23,311 bases of DNA from positions 1-23,311 of the forward strand of contig CABVEG010000003.1 in assembly GCA_902497185.1 (NCBI GenBank), in the 5' to 3' direction. The notes beneath the pieces were generated by a model. It had not been told where the DNA came from. It searched no databases and was given only the letters and a program-made list of their open reading frames with translations. This stretch comes from an uncultured Eubacteriales bacterium (GTDB lineage Bacteria; Bacillota; Clostridia; Lachnospirales; CAG-274). Position 1 is the stretch's first letter, and each line of letters begins with the position of its first letter. Both the position numbers and the translations under genes were made by a program. This document shows, in pieces, positions 6,257 through 14,613 of this stretch.

Positions 6257-8893
6257 TTATTTCACATCATACCACGTATTTCCTTGATGTACCTCTGCCA
6301 CCAAAGGTACGGAAAGACTTACGGCATTTTCCATTTCCTCTTGCAAAATTTTGGAAACTATTTCAATTTCATCATTACAAGCCTCAATTAAAAGCTCATC
6401 GTGAACCTGAAGTACAAGCTGAGATTTAAGTCTTTCCTTCTTCATTCTGTTATAAACCTTAACCATAGCAATCTTAATAATATCGGCAGCAGTACCCTGA
6501 ACAGGCATATTCATAGCCACTCTTTCACCAAAGGAACGCTGAATAAAATTGCTGCTGGAAATTTCGGGAATATATCTTCTCCTGTTAAATATAGTTATGC
6601 CATAGCCTGTTGACCTTGCAGATTCAACACAGCCATCAATAAAGGCTTTAATTTTCGGATATTTTGCAAAATAGCTTTCAATATATGCATCTGCCTCTTT
6701 TTTGGTAATACCTAAATCCTGAGAAAGACTGAAAGCGCCTATTCCATAAATAATACCAAAGTTTACAGCCTTTGCGTTTCTTCTTTGCAGTGGAGTAACC
6801 TCATCAAAAGGTACATTAAATACCTGTGATGCTGTTATAGTGTGAATATCCTGATTCTCCTTAAAGGCGTTAATAAGATTTTCGTCGCCTGCAAGGTGTG
6901 CAAGAACTCTAAGCTCAATTTGTGAATAGTCAGCATCAATATAAACGCAATCCTTTTTAGGCACAAACACCTTTCTAAGCTGTCTGCCAAGTTCAATTCT
7001 TACGGGAATATTCTGCAAATTAGGCTCTGTGGAACTTATTCTTCCCGTAGTTGTAATTGTCTGATTAAATGTGGAGTAAATTCTGTTGTCATCCTGCAAA
7101 ACAGCAAGAAGTCCGTCAGCATAGGTGGATTTGAGTTTTGTATAAGAGCGATACTCTAATACCTTGCCTACAATTTCGTCCTTGTCCTTGAGCTTTTCAA
7201 GAATTTCTGCTGATGTAGACCAGCCTGTCTTTGTCTTTTTGCCACCCTTTAGGCCGAGCTTTTCAAACAAAATGTAGCTAAGCTGTTTAGGCGAATTAAT
7301 GTTAAATTCCTCACCTGCAAGCCAGTAAATATCTTTTGTAAGCTCCGCTATTTTACCGTCAAGACTTTTTCCGTAGTCAATAAGCCCCTGTCTGTCAACA
7401 CCCATTCCCACAAGCTCCATATTTGCAAGAACGTATATAAGAGGCAGCTCTATTTTATAATATAAGTCAAGCTGATTATTTTCTTTAAGCTTTTCTTCAA
7501 TTACGGGATAGGCTCTGAAACTGATGTCGCACATTCTGCCGCAAAATTCGGTAAATTCCTCATCGTTTAAATCCTCAAGGCTTTTTCTGCTCTTTCCTTT
7601 GCCTAAAACCTCTTCCTCCGAAGGATAGCTTTCATTTAAAAAATCGGCAGCCAGTTCATTATATTCATAATTATCCATAGAGGAATTAATTATATATCCG
7701 CCAATCATAGTGTCAAATATAATGCAGTTAAGGTCAATGCCCTTTCTTTTTAAAAGAACAATATCTCTCTTGCCGTTGTGGGCAATTTTGGAATTTTGAT
7801 TTTCAAAAAAATCTTTAAACATTGAAAGAATTTCACTTTCGCTGAATCTGAAAACAAAGGCAGATTCACTCTTTTGAGTAACAGCAATACCATTAATGCT
7901 TTCTCCATCATATATAAGTTTATAGCCGCAGTTATCAAAAGGGTTTAATTCTGAAATAATTTCCTTTGCTTTATTGGTATCCTTAATAAGAGTGTAGCTG
8001 TGATTATGCTTTTCAGCGGTATTTACTGTGTCAAAGCGTGTAAGCATAGACTTAAATTCATAGCGCTTAAACATTTCATAAGCATTTTTATTAAAAATAT
8101 CATTTACCTTAGCATCCTCAATGCTGTATTCCACAGGTACATCAGTTTTTATTGTAACAAGCCACTTGCTTTGTCTTGCCTGTTCTGCATATGTTACAAG
8201 GTTTTCACTTGCTCTTTTAGGCTTAACCTTGTCAGCATTAGCTATGGCATTTTCAACAGTCTTAAATTCCTGAATAATTTTAATTGCAGTTTTTTCGCCA
8301 ACTGATGGAACACCGGGAACGTTGTCACTTGTGTCACCCATAAGAGCCTTTACTTCAATAAATTCTGTTGGAGTAACACCGTAAACAGCCTCAACATCCC
8401 TTGCATTGTAGTCCTCAATGGTTGTTGAGCCTGACTTGGTTTTAGGTATTCTGATTTTAATTGTATCTGTTGCAAGCTGCAGCAAATCTCTGTCACCGCT
8501 TACAATAACGGCCTCAATGCCCTGTTTGTCGGCAATGGATGCAATGGTACCTAAAAGGTCGTCAGCCTCAAAGCCTCCCATTTCAAGAGTTTTGATATTC
8601 ATTGAATTAAGCACCTTTTTGACAAGCTCCATTTGTGGCACAAGCTCTTCAGGCATACCCTTTCTTGTGCCTTTGTAATCTTTGTATTCAATATGTCTGA
8701 AGGTTGGTTGGTGCACATCAAAGCATACCGTACAATAGTCCGGTTTTTCTTCATCAAGTAATTTAAAAAATATATTTAAAAAGCCGTAAACGCCGTTTGT
8801 AAATTCTCCCTCCTTGTTGGTAAGGAGAGGCATAGCGTAAAAAGCCCTGTTCATTAAGCTGTTGCCGTCTAAAAGCATAATTTTTTCAGCCAT
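6257..8893 (-). CDS. polA: DNA polymerase I
   Basis: Fills gaps and removes RNA primers in lagging-strand synthesis and repair; 878 residues, typical of Firmicutes. Residues about 1-290 are the 5' nuclease domain (LLDGNSLMNRAFYAMP; GFEADDLLGTIA; ALMGDTSDNVPGVPSVGEKTA). About 310-480 is the 3'-5' exonuclease fold. It lacks a clear DxE first motif, so proofreading is probably lost, as in several Gram-positive and Thermus enzymes. About 490-878 is the polymerase: motif A DADYSQIELR near 653, motif B RRNAKAVNFGIIYG near 703, motif C QVHDELLIEA near 826. It is the first gene of a seven-gene minus-strand run; a weak TATACT -10 candidate lies at 8935-8930. Confidence 0.97.
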   Translation of the reverse strand: MAEKIMLLDGNSLMNRAFYAMPLLTNKEGEFTNGVYGFLNIFFKLLDEEKPDYCTVCFDVHQPTFRHIEYKDYKGTRKGMPEELVPQMELVKKVLNSMNIKTLEMGGFEADDLLGTIASIADKQGIEAVIVSGDRDLLQLATDTIKIRIPKTKSGSTTIEDYNARDVEAVYGVTPTEFIEVKALMGDTSDNVPGVPSVGEKTAIKIIQEFKTVENAIANADKVKPKRASENLVTYAEQARQSKWLVTIKTDVPVEYSIEDAKVNDIFNKNAYEMFKRYEFKSMLTRFDTVNTAEKHNHSYTLIKDTNKAKEIISELNPFDNCGYKLIYDGESINGIAVTQKSESAFVFRFSESEILSMFKDFFENQNSKIAHNGKRDIVLLKRKGIDLNCIIFDTMIGGYIINSSMDNYEYNELAADFLNESYPSEEEVLGKGKSRKSLEDLNDEEFTEFCGRMCDISFRAYPVIEEKLKENNQLDLYYKIELPLIYVLANMELVGMGVDRQGLIDYGKSLDGKIAELTKDIYWLAGEEFNINSPKQLSYILFEKLGLKGGKKTKTGWSTSAEILEKLKDKDEIVGKVLEYRSYTKLKSTYADGLLAVLQDDNRIYSTFNQTITTTGRISSTEPNLQNIPVRIELGRQLRKVFVPKKDCVYIDADYSQIELRVLAHLAGDENLINAFKENQDIHTITASQVFNVPFDEVTPLQRRNAKAVNFGIIYGIGAFSLSQDLGITKKEADAYIESYFAKYPKIKAFIDGCVESARSTGYGITIFNRRRYIPEISSSNFIQRSFGERVAMNMPVQGTAADIIKIAMVKVYNRMKKERLKSQLVLQVHDELLIEACNDEIEIVSKILQEEMENAVSLSVPLVAEVHQGNTWYDVK

Positions 8894-9051
8894 AGTCCGC
8901 CTCCGTGAAAATATAATAACCTAATATATAGTATACTAAATTTTTAAGAATATTAAAAGAGGGAAATGGGAAATTTAAAATAAAAGTAATAGTTTTATGA
9001 GTGGTTAGGGGGGTTAATTTTAAGTTTACGGAATCGTTTATAAAAAAGCAT

Positions 9052-9080
9052 AAAAAAAGTCGGACCTTAAAGTCCGACTT
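9052..9080 (-). terminator. Terminator of glgA
   Basis: Read on the minus strand, a perfect 9-bp stem AAGTCGGAC/GTCCGACTT with a 6-base loop is followed by a run of seven T. It begins 10 bases after the glgA stop codon. This is a clear rho-independent terminator that isolates glgA from polA. Confidence 0.92.
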
Positions 9081-9089
9081 AATTTATTA

Positions 9090-10532
9090 TTATTCTTCTT
9101 TACCTGCGATTTTGCTGTAGACCTTAATATATTCATCAGCGCTGTCATCCCAAGAAAAACGTGTGTTAATAGCATTGTCAACAACCTTTTTCCAAAGTCC
9201 CTTATCCTGATATACAAGAAGTGCCTGATTAATAGCCCACATAAGACCGCCTGCATCATAATCCTGGAACTGGAAACCATTGCCTTCACCTGTTTCAGCA
9301 TCAAAGTGCTTAACAGTATCAACAAGACCTCCTGTGGTTCTAGTAATTGGTACAGTACCATAGCTCATACTAAAGAGCTGTCCTAAGCCGCATGGTTCAA
9401 ACAGACTTGGCATAAGGAACATATCGCTGCCAGCATATATTTTCTGAGCCAGAGTATCGTCAAATAAAATGTTAGAGCTGACTTTGTCAGGATAACGATA
9501 AGCCAAATCCTTAAACATATTTTCATAATGATAGTCACCTGTGCCAAGGACAACAAGCTGTACGTCCTTATTAAGTAAATCGTAAGCTGCCTGTAAAACA
9601 AGGTTAATGCCCTTTTGGTCAACAAGTCTTGATATAATGCTGATTACAGGAGTATCAGGTCTTTCAGGAAGTCCTAATTCCTTTTGTAATTTCTGCTTAT
9701 TTACATATTTTCCCGTCATATTTTCAGGAGAGAAGTTAGCATATATTTTTTGACTTGTAGCAGGATTATTCTGCTCATAGTCGATACCGTTTACAATACC
9801 GTAGAGCACATTGTTTCTGCATCTTAAAACACCATCAAGACCATAACCGTACTGAGGTGTCTGAATTTCGTCAGCATATGTTTTGCTTACTGTTGATATA
9901 GCGTCTGAATATAAAAGACCTGCCTTCATAAAATTAGCGGCATTGTAATATTCAAGCTTGTCATTAGTAAAGTAGTAGCTTTCATCAAGCTCCATCATAG
10001 ACAAGGTTTCCTTTGGAAACATACCCTGATACTGTAAGTTATGAATGGTAAACAATGTCTTAATATTGGAGAAATATTTAATTTTTGAATATCTGTCCTT
10101 TATGTAAAGGCATATTGGAGCAGTCTGCCAGTCATTGCAGTGAATAACATCGGGAATAAAATCAATATAATCTAAAAATTCAATAGCTGCTTTGCAGAAG
10201 AAAGCAAATCTTTCATTATCGTCACCATAGCCATAATAGCCTGCTCGTCCAAAATAATAATCATTGCCAATCATATAAGTAGGAACATCGTTGTTTATTG
10301 TAAAAATGTCAGCCTTTTGCTTACGCCAGTCAAGAGTAACGTCAAAAGAGCTTAAATACTGACAGCCTGTAAGATACTGTTCCTTAATTGTCCTGTATTT
10401 TGGGAATACTACTCTTACATCAACCCCCTTTGATTTAAGAGCCTTTGGCAATGAGCCGACAACATCGCCTAAACCGCCACTTTTAGCATAAGGCGCAACC
10501 TCTGATGAAACAATTAAAACTTTTAAAGCCAT
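9090..10532 (-). CDS. glgA: Glycogen synthase (ADP-glucose type)
   Basis: Glycosyltransferase family 5 enzyme that extends alpha-1,4-glucan from ADP-glucose. The 480-residue length is standard. The N-terminal motif KSGGLGDVVGSLPKAL starts at K17 and is the sugar-nucleotide contact. FTIHNLQYQG and VNGIDYEQNNP are family blocks. The C-terminal PSLFEPCGLGQLFSMSYGTVPI with TTGGLVDTV carries the donor-binding Glu near residue 378. It is transcribed alone, from a promoter at 10636-10664 to the terminator at 9052-9080. No other glycogen gene (glgB, glgC, glgD, glgP) is in the window. GGAGGG precedes the ATG by 7 bases. Confidence 0.95.
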   Translation of the reverse strand: MALKVLIVSSEVAPYAKSGGLGDVVGSLPKALKSKGVDVRVVFPKYRTIKEQYLTGCQYLSSFDVTLDWRKQKADIFTINNDVPTYMIGNDYYFGRAGYYGYGDDNERFAFFCKAAIEFLDYIDFIPDVIHCNDWQTAPICLYIKDRYSKIKYFSNIKTLFTIHNLQYQGMFPKETLSMMELDESYYFTNDKLEYYNAANFMKAGLLYSDAISTVSKTYADEIQTPQYGYGLDGVLRCRNNVLYGIVNGIDYEQNNPATSQKIYANFSPENMTGKYVNKQKLQKELGLPERPDTPVISIISRLVDQKGINLVLQAAYDLLNKDVQLVVLGTGDYHYENMFKDLAYRYPDKVSSNILFDDTLAQKIYAGSDMFLMPSLFEPCGLGQLFSMSYGTVPITRTTGGLVDTVKHFDAETGEGNGFQFQDYDAGGLMWAINQALLVYQDKGLWKKVVDNAINTRFSWDDSADEYIKVYSKIAGKEE

Positions 10533-10635
10533 AAAATACCCTCCTTTTGACTCGATGTGAACACAGCCTTTTCAGTTTATTTTTTTGGAACTTTTTTGAA
10601 AATTATGCTGTATATTTTCGGTCGTTTATATTATA

Positions 10636-10664
10636 ATTATACTATGTAAATAAAGATTAATCAA
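10636..10664 (-). promoter_or_regulatory. Promoter of glgA
   Basis: Read on the minus strand: TTGATT (-35, 10664-10659), a 17-base spacer, and TATAAT (-10, 10641-10636). The leader to the ATG would be about 97 bases. The same AT-rich block must also hold the divergent pepF promoter, probably using the overlapping TATAAT at 10632-10637 or TATACT at 10638-10643 on the plus strand, but no good plus-strand -35 is visible. Confidence 0.7.
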
Positions 10665-10698
10665 TAATAAAATTTATATAAAAGGAGATTTTTTTAAT

Positions 10699-12480
10699 AT
10701 GGATAAGATTTTAGAGAGAAAAAATGTTGATGAAAAATTTAAGTGGAGCATAACCGATCTGTTTAAAAATGATGAGGAATGGCAGAAGGCTTATGACAAT
10801 GTGGAAAAGGCACTTTCACGATTTGATGAATATAAGACCAACTTAAATGTTAATAATCTTTATGACCTTTTAAAGCTTAGAGATGAAATTATGCTTTTAG
10901 GTGAGCAGGTTTGTGTTTATGCAGGCTTAAAGGCAAATGAGGACAGTACAAACAGCTTTTATCAGGGTCTTGATTCAAAAAGTGACAGGCTTATAACTCT
11001 TATGGGCGGAGCAGCGGCATTTATTGAGCCTGCAATACTTGCTCTTCCTGAAGATGCTTTAAAGGCGGAGCTTGATAAAAGTCTTAAAGAGTACAAGCAT
11101 TATATTGAAGATATTTTAAGGAGCAGAGAGCATATTTTATCTGCCGATAAGGAAGAGCTTTTAGCACAGGTTTATGAGGTAGGCGCCGCACCTTCCAATA
11201 TTTTTTATATGCTTAATAATGCCGATATTGATTTTGGAGAGGCAGTTGACAGCAAGGGTGTAAAGCATACATTAACACATGGCACATTTGTATCCTGCCT
11301 TGAAAGCAGTGACAGAGAGCTTAGGAAATCAGCCTTTAATAAGGTTTATGATACTTATTTTAAGCAGAAAAATACTCTTGCAGCAATATATACTGCATCT
11401 GTTAAAAAGGATATTTTTAATGCAAGGGCAAGACATTATAATTCGGCTCTTGAGGCGGCGCTTTCAGCTAACAATATACCTGTTGAAGTTTATACAAGGC
11501 TTATTGAAACCGTAAATAAGCATCTTCCTCTTATGCACCGATATATTAAACTTAGAAAAAGGGTTCTTGGCTTAAATGACCTTGATATGTATGATATTTA
11601 CACTCCTATTGTAGAGGATATTGATACAAAGAAAGACTATAATGAGGCTGTAAAAACAGTGCTTGAGGCAGTAAAGCCTTTGGGAGAGGAATATGTAAAT
11701 AAGCTGAGATCTGCCCTTGAAAAAGAAAAGTGGGTAGATATTTATGAAAACAAGGGAAAGAGAAGCGGAGCCTACAGCTGGGGTGCTTATGGCTGTCATC
11801 CTTTTGTTTCTCTTAACTACAATAATACGGTAGATTCAATGTTTACTCTTGCTCATGAAATGGGTCACGCAATGCACTCTTATTATACATGGAGCAGTCA
11901 GCCTTTTGTTTATGGTGATTATACTATTTTTGTTGCAGAGGTTGCGTCTACGGTTAATGAGGCTCTTTTAATGGAGCATCTTTTAAAGACCACAACTGAT
12001 GTTAAGGAAAGAAAATATCTTTTAAATTATTTTATGGAGCAGTTTAGGGGTACTCTTTTCAGACAAACAATGTTTGCTGAATTTGAACTTATAACTCACA
12101 GTAAAATGGAAAAAGGTGAGCCTTTGACCTTTGAAAGTCTTTGCGAAATTTATAGCGAACTTAATAAGAAGTACTATGGTACTCAAATAAACAGTGCAAA
12201 TGAAAAAATAAGTTGGGAATGGGCGAGAATACCTCATTTTTATACTGCATATTATGTATATCAGTATGCAACAGGCTATAGTGCCGCAATTACTCTTTCA
12301 CAAAAAATATTAAATGAAAATGGGGCTGAAAATTATATTGGTTTCTTAAAGGGCGGCTCTTCAAAGTATTCTATTGACCTGCTTAAAGGTGCAGGTGTGG
12401 ATATGACAGGCAGTGAGGCTGTTGAAAAGGCTATGAAGGTCTTTGAGGGACTTCTTGATGAGTTTGAAAAGTTGGTGTAA
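10699..12480 (+). CDS. pepF: Oligoendopeptidase F (M3B zinc metallopeptidase)
   Basis: Cytoplasmic zinc peptidase that cleaves short peptides. The 593-residue product has the standard length. The zinc site is the HEMGH motif beginning at H386 (LAHEMGHAMHSY), with the third ligand in VAEVASTVNEALL some 25 residues on. An N-terminal helical PepF-type domain and a C-terminal ARIPHFYTAYYVYQYATGY segment with substrate-binding His and Tyr complete the family pattern. AAGGAG lies 12 bases before the ATG. The gene is divergent from glgA and stands alone. There is no secretion signal and no clear terminator after its stop; an unusual palindromic region follows. Confidence 0.95.
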   Translation: MDKILERKNVDEKFKWSITDLFKNDEEWQKAYDNVEKALSRFDEYKTNLNVNNLYDLLKLRDEIMLLGEQVCVYAGLKANEDSTNSFYQGLDSKSDRLITLMGGAAAFIEPAILALPEDALKAELDKSLKEYKHYIEDILRSREHILSADKEELLAQVYEVGAAPSNIFYMLNNADIDFGEAVDSKGVKHTLTHGTFVSCLESSDRELRKSAFNKVYDTYFKQKNTLAAIYTASVKKDIFNARARHYNSALEAALSANNIPVEVYTRLIETVNKHLPLMHRYIKLRKRVLGLNDLDMYDIYTPIVEDIDTKKDYNEAVKTVLEAVKPLGEEYVNKLRSALEKEKWVDIYENKGKRSGAYSWGAYGCHPFVSLNYNNTVDSMFTLAHEMGHAMHSYYTWSSQPFVYGDYTIFVAEVASTVNEALLMEHLLKTTTDVKERKYLLNYFMEQFRGTLFRQTMFAEFELITHSKMEKGEPLTFESLCEIYSELNKKYYGTQINSANEKISWEWARIPHFYTAYYVYQYATGYSAAITLSQKILNENGAENYIGFLKGGSSKYSIDLLKGAGVDMTGSEAVEKAMKVFEGLLDEFEKLV

Positions 12481-12550
12481 ATTATTCTTATTCAACAAAG
12501 GTAAAATAAACATTAGCATACTTCAAAAAATGCCTGCATAGAAAGTTTGC

Positions 12551-12654
12551 AACGAAAGAAATCGGACAGGTTGAAAGTGCTGACGAGCATTTCTTACAAG
12601 AGTGTCGATTTTATCGACACGCAGACGCTACGAGTAATTAATTACTCGTAGCGT
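12551..12654. repeat. Two adjacent perfect palindromes plus a relic reading frame
   Basis: Downstream of pepF lie two perfect inverted repeats four bases apart. The first is GTGTCGAT-ttt-ATCGACAC (12602-12620). The second is a 30-base palindrome (12625-12654) whose half is ACGCTACGAGTAATT. Neither is followed by a T-run on either strand, so they are not ordinary terminators. The plus strand over 12551-12651 reads open in one frame to a TAG inside the second palindrome, with no start codon or ribosome site. It could be a dispersed repeat unit or the eroded end of a foreign gene. The rest of 12481-12668 shows nothing else. Confidence 0.6.
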
Positions 12655-12668
12655 AAGACAAAATATGA

Positions 12669-13100
12669 CTATATCTTATACTCTTTAACATCTTCCGGAA
12701 TTTCATCATCAGGCAAATTCTTAACAAAATCTTCTGTTCCTGCTTGAACAGCAGTATCATAATACCAACATTTATATTTCAACATATTTTTTGTTTTCTG
12801 CAATTCTTCAATCTGTTTTTCTACTTCTTCCAGTCGGGTATGAAACATTTCCCGACGTTTATGGAGAGAACTATCGCCCTCTTGACACCAGATTAAAAAT
12901 TCCTTGATTGCTTTTATTGACATACCCGAAGATTTCAAACACTCGATTACCTTAAGCGTATCAATTTCTTTGTCGGAAAAAACACGAATACCGCCGTTAC
13001 TTCTCTCCATATTCGGAAACATACCTTCACGATCATAATATCGTAAAGTAGATATAGCAATCCCTGTGGTGTTTGCAACTTCGCCTATTGAATAATACAT
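12669..13100 (-). CDS. MerR-family regulator, NmlR/AdhR-like
   Basis: DNA-binding transcription factor of 143 residues. The N-terminal winged helix-turn-helix begins MYYSIGEVANTTGIAISTLRYYDREG and continues through SNGGIRVFSDKEIDTL. A long coiled-coil dimer helix follows (about 78-110: HKRREMFHTRLEEVEKQIEELQK). A single Cys, C54, sits where NmlR/AdhR-type regulators carry their conserved aldehyde- or thiol-reactive cysteine; C98 is in the C-terminal part. There is no multi-Cys metal site as in MerR or ZntR. It is divergent from an iron-dependent alcohol dehydrogenase, the usual partner of AdhR-type proteins, which suggests control by reactive aldehydes or electrophiles. GGAG lies 7 bases before the ATG. 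Confidence 0.88.
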   Translation of the reverse strand: MYYSIGEVANTTGIAISTLRYYDREGMFPNMERSNGGIRVFSDKEIDTLKVIECLKSSGMSIKAIKEFLIWCQEGDSSLHKRREMFHTRLEEVEKQIEELQKTKNMLKYKCWYYDTAVQAGTEDFVKNLPDDEIPEDVKEYKI

Positions 13101-13135
13101 AATAATCTCCTATTAAAATTTTTTCAAAAAAACTC

Positions 13136-13196
13136 TTGACCTAAACCTTACTTTAGCTACTATAATTATACTACACCTAAACGAGGAATTTGTCAA
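13136..13196 (+). promoter_or_regulatory. Divergent MerR-type promoter and operator
   Basis: On the plus strand, TTGACC (13136-13141) and TATAAT (13161-13166) are 19 bases apart, the over-long spacing that MerR activators correct by twisting DNA. Within it is the inverted repeat CTAAA-N6-TTTAG (13141-13156), the likely operator. On the minus strand, TTGACA (13196-13191) and TATAAT (13170-13165) with a 20-base spacer would drive the regulator, so both promoters share this site. ACCTAAAC occurs twice, at 13139-13146 and 13175-13182. Confidence 0.82.
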
Positions 13197-13237
13197 TCCG
13201 AGTTTGGCATTAATTAAATAGGAAAGGATAATTTAAA

Positions 13238-14413
13238 ATGACAATGAATTTCAATTTTAACAACCATACTAATCTTTATTTTGGAACTGGGAAATTAAAT
13301 GAGTTAGGAAATTTACCAATGCCTGGAAAAAAAGCGATGGTATTGATTTCTAACGGAAAATCCACGAGAGCAAACGGCTATCTTGACCGAACATTAGAGC
13401 AGCTTAAAAAGGCAGGTGTAAAAACCGTATTGTTTGACAAAATAATGGAAAACCCTATAAAAGAAGTGATTATGGAGGGCGCAGCATTTGCAAGAGAAAA
13501 CAAATGTGATTTTATTGTTGCTCTTGGTGGTGGAGCCGTTATTGATTCTTCCGCAGCGATTGCAGCAATGGCTACAAATGACGGTGATTTGTGGGATTAT
13601 GTATTCGGAGGTACTGGAAAAAGTAAGCCGCTTGAGAAGAAAGGACTTCCTATTGTTGCCATTGCAACTACTTCCGGCACTGGTTCTGAGATGAATGGAT
13701 TTGGAGTTATCTCTAACCTGGCAACAAAAGAAAAAATTGGTTTTGGAAGCCCAGATCTAACTCCTGTGTTGGCGATTGTTGATCCGGAACTTATGACAAC
13801 TGTTCCAGCAAAGTACACCGCTTATCAAGGGTTTGATGCACTGTTTCACAATACTGAAGTTATGATGTCAAAAGGCGTTAATATTTTGAGCGAAACTATC
13901 GCCTTATCTGCGATTGAGAGCATTGCAAAATACTTACCACGCGCTGTAAAGAACGGGAAAGATATTGAAGCAAGAGAGCATATAGCTTATGCTAGCACCA
14001 TGGCGGGCATTACTATGCAACTTACCTCTACTATTGCACAGCACAGTATGGAACATTCCATGAGTGCTTATCATCATAATCTCCCGCATGGTGCAGGCTT
14101 GATTATGATTTCAAAAGCCTTTGCAGAGTTTTTCATTGAAAAACACGCTTGCGACGAACAATTTATAAAAATGGCGCGGGCTATGGGTTTGGAAAATGCG
14201 GATAAGCCGGAGGACTTTATTACAGCCCTTGTAAAATTGCAGAAAGATTGCGGAGTAGCCGACTTAAAAATGAGCGACTTTGGATTTGAGCCGGACGAAG
14301 CTATGACATTGGCGAAAGGTGCTCGCTCTATGCAGGGAGGACTATTCGAATCAAATCCTTGTGAAATGACGGATGAGGACTGCGCCGTGATTTTCGAGAA
14401 ATCCTATCGCTAA
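13238..14413 (+). CDS. Iron-containing alcohol dehydrogenase
   Basis: Group III, Fe(II)-dependent NAD(P)H alcohol/aldehyde dehydrogenase related to BdhA and YqhD; 391 residues. The Rossmann half contains GGGAVIDSSAAIAAMA. TTSGTGSEMNGFGVISN is the family signature. Metal ligands are predicted at D200 and H204 (FDALFHNTE), H269 or H273 (QHSMEHSMSAYHH) and H284 (PHGAGL); the spacing of the last two is one residue longer than in YqhD. It probably reduces toxic aldehydes to alcohols under control of the divergent MerR protein. AGGAAAGG precedes the ATG. Codon choice and base composition look somewhat more GC-rich than the flanking genes, hinting at acquisition. Confidence 0.92.
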   Translation: MTMNFNFNNHTNLYFGTGKLNELGNLPMPGKKAMVLISNGKSTRANGYLDRTLEQLKKAGVKTVLFDKIMENPIKEVIMEGAAFARENKCDFIVALGGGAVIDSSAAIAAMATNDGDLWDYVFGGTGKSKPLEKKGLPIVAIATTSGTGSEMNGFGVISNLATKEKIGFGSPDLTPVLAIVDPELMTTVPAKYTAYQGFDALFHNTEVMMSKGVNILSETIALSAIESIAKYLPRAVKNGKDIEAREHIAYASTMAGITMQLTSTIAQHSMEHSMSAYHHNLPHGAGLIMISKAFAEFFIEKHACDEQFIKMARAMGLENADKPEDFITALVKLQKDCGVADLKMSDFGFEPDEAMTLAKGARSMQGGLFESNPCEMTDEDCAVIFEKSYR

Positions 14414-14423
14414 GTATAATGGT

Positions 14424-14464
14424 AACTGGGGTGTTTATGGTAATGAACTGTGAACACTCCAGTT
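14424..14464 (+). other. Intercistronic hairpin after the alcohol dehydrogenase gene
   Basis: A 14-bp stem with two G-T pairs and a 13-base loop begins 11 bases after the dehydrogenase stop (arms AACTGGGGTGTTTA and TGAACACTCCAGTT). Only four T follow, and a ribosome site comes 4 bases later, so it may be a weak attenuating terminator or a processing and stability hairpin between the two cistrons. Confidence 0.5.
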
Positions 14465-14483
14465 TTACAAGGAGGAAACAATT

Positions 14484-14539
14484 ATGAAAATTTAGTAATA
14501 AATGGAAGCCCACAACCAAATGTGTCAATATACAACTAA
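14484..14539 (+). pseudogene. 5' fragment of an NAD(P)H-dependent FMN-reductase/flavodoxin-fold gene
   Basis: A good GGAGG (14470-14474) precedes ATG AAA ATT TAG at 14484. Restoring one T would read MKILVINGSPQPN, the characteristic start of NADPH-dependent FMN reductases and flavodoxin-fold oxidoreductases (LVINGSP phosphate loop). As it stands, the frame stops at once, and the shifted frame ends in TAA at 14537-14539. Only about 18 codons remain before the terminator of the next gene, so the body of the gene has been lost. Such reductases are often partners of MerR/ADH cassettes. The frameshift and truncation are seen directly; the family is inferred from the short motif. Confidence 0.65.
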
Positions 14540-14578
14540 AAAACAGAAAAGAACGGCATAGCCGTTGCTATACCGTTC
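14538..14578 (-). terminator. Terminator of the cytidylate-kinase-like gene
   Basis: Read on the minus strand, a 12-bp stem with one G-T pair (GAACGGTATAGC and its partner) and a 4-base AACG loop are followed by TTTTCTGTTTTTT. It begins 35 bases after the stop of the gene ending at 14614. This is a strong rho-independent terminator that also marks the edge of the MerR-ADH segment. Confidence 0.9.
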
Positions 14579-14613
14579 ATTGTTTACAGTCTTGCCAGAG
14601 GAAGTTTTTTAAC

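Noticed and set aside
8894..9051. Intergenic stretch between polA and glgA as a small RNA or gene site
   Set aside because: Apart from a weak TATACT -10 candidate for polA and the glgA terminator, there is no stable fold or coding frame.
14328..14528. 66-codon minus-strand open frame over the ADH end and the reductase relic
   Set aside because: It is antisense to better-supported features and has no ribosome site or family resemblance.
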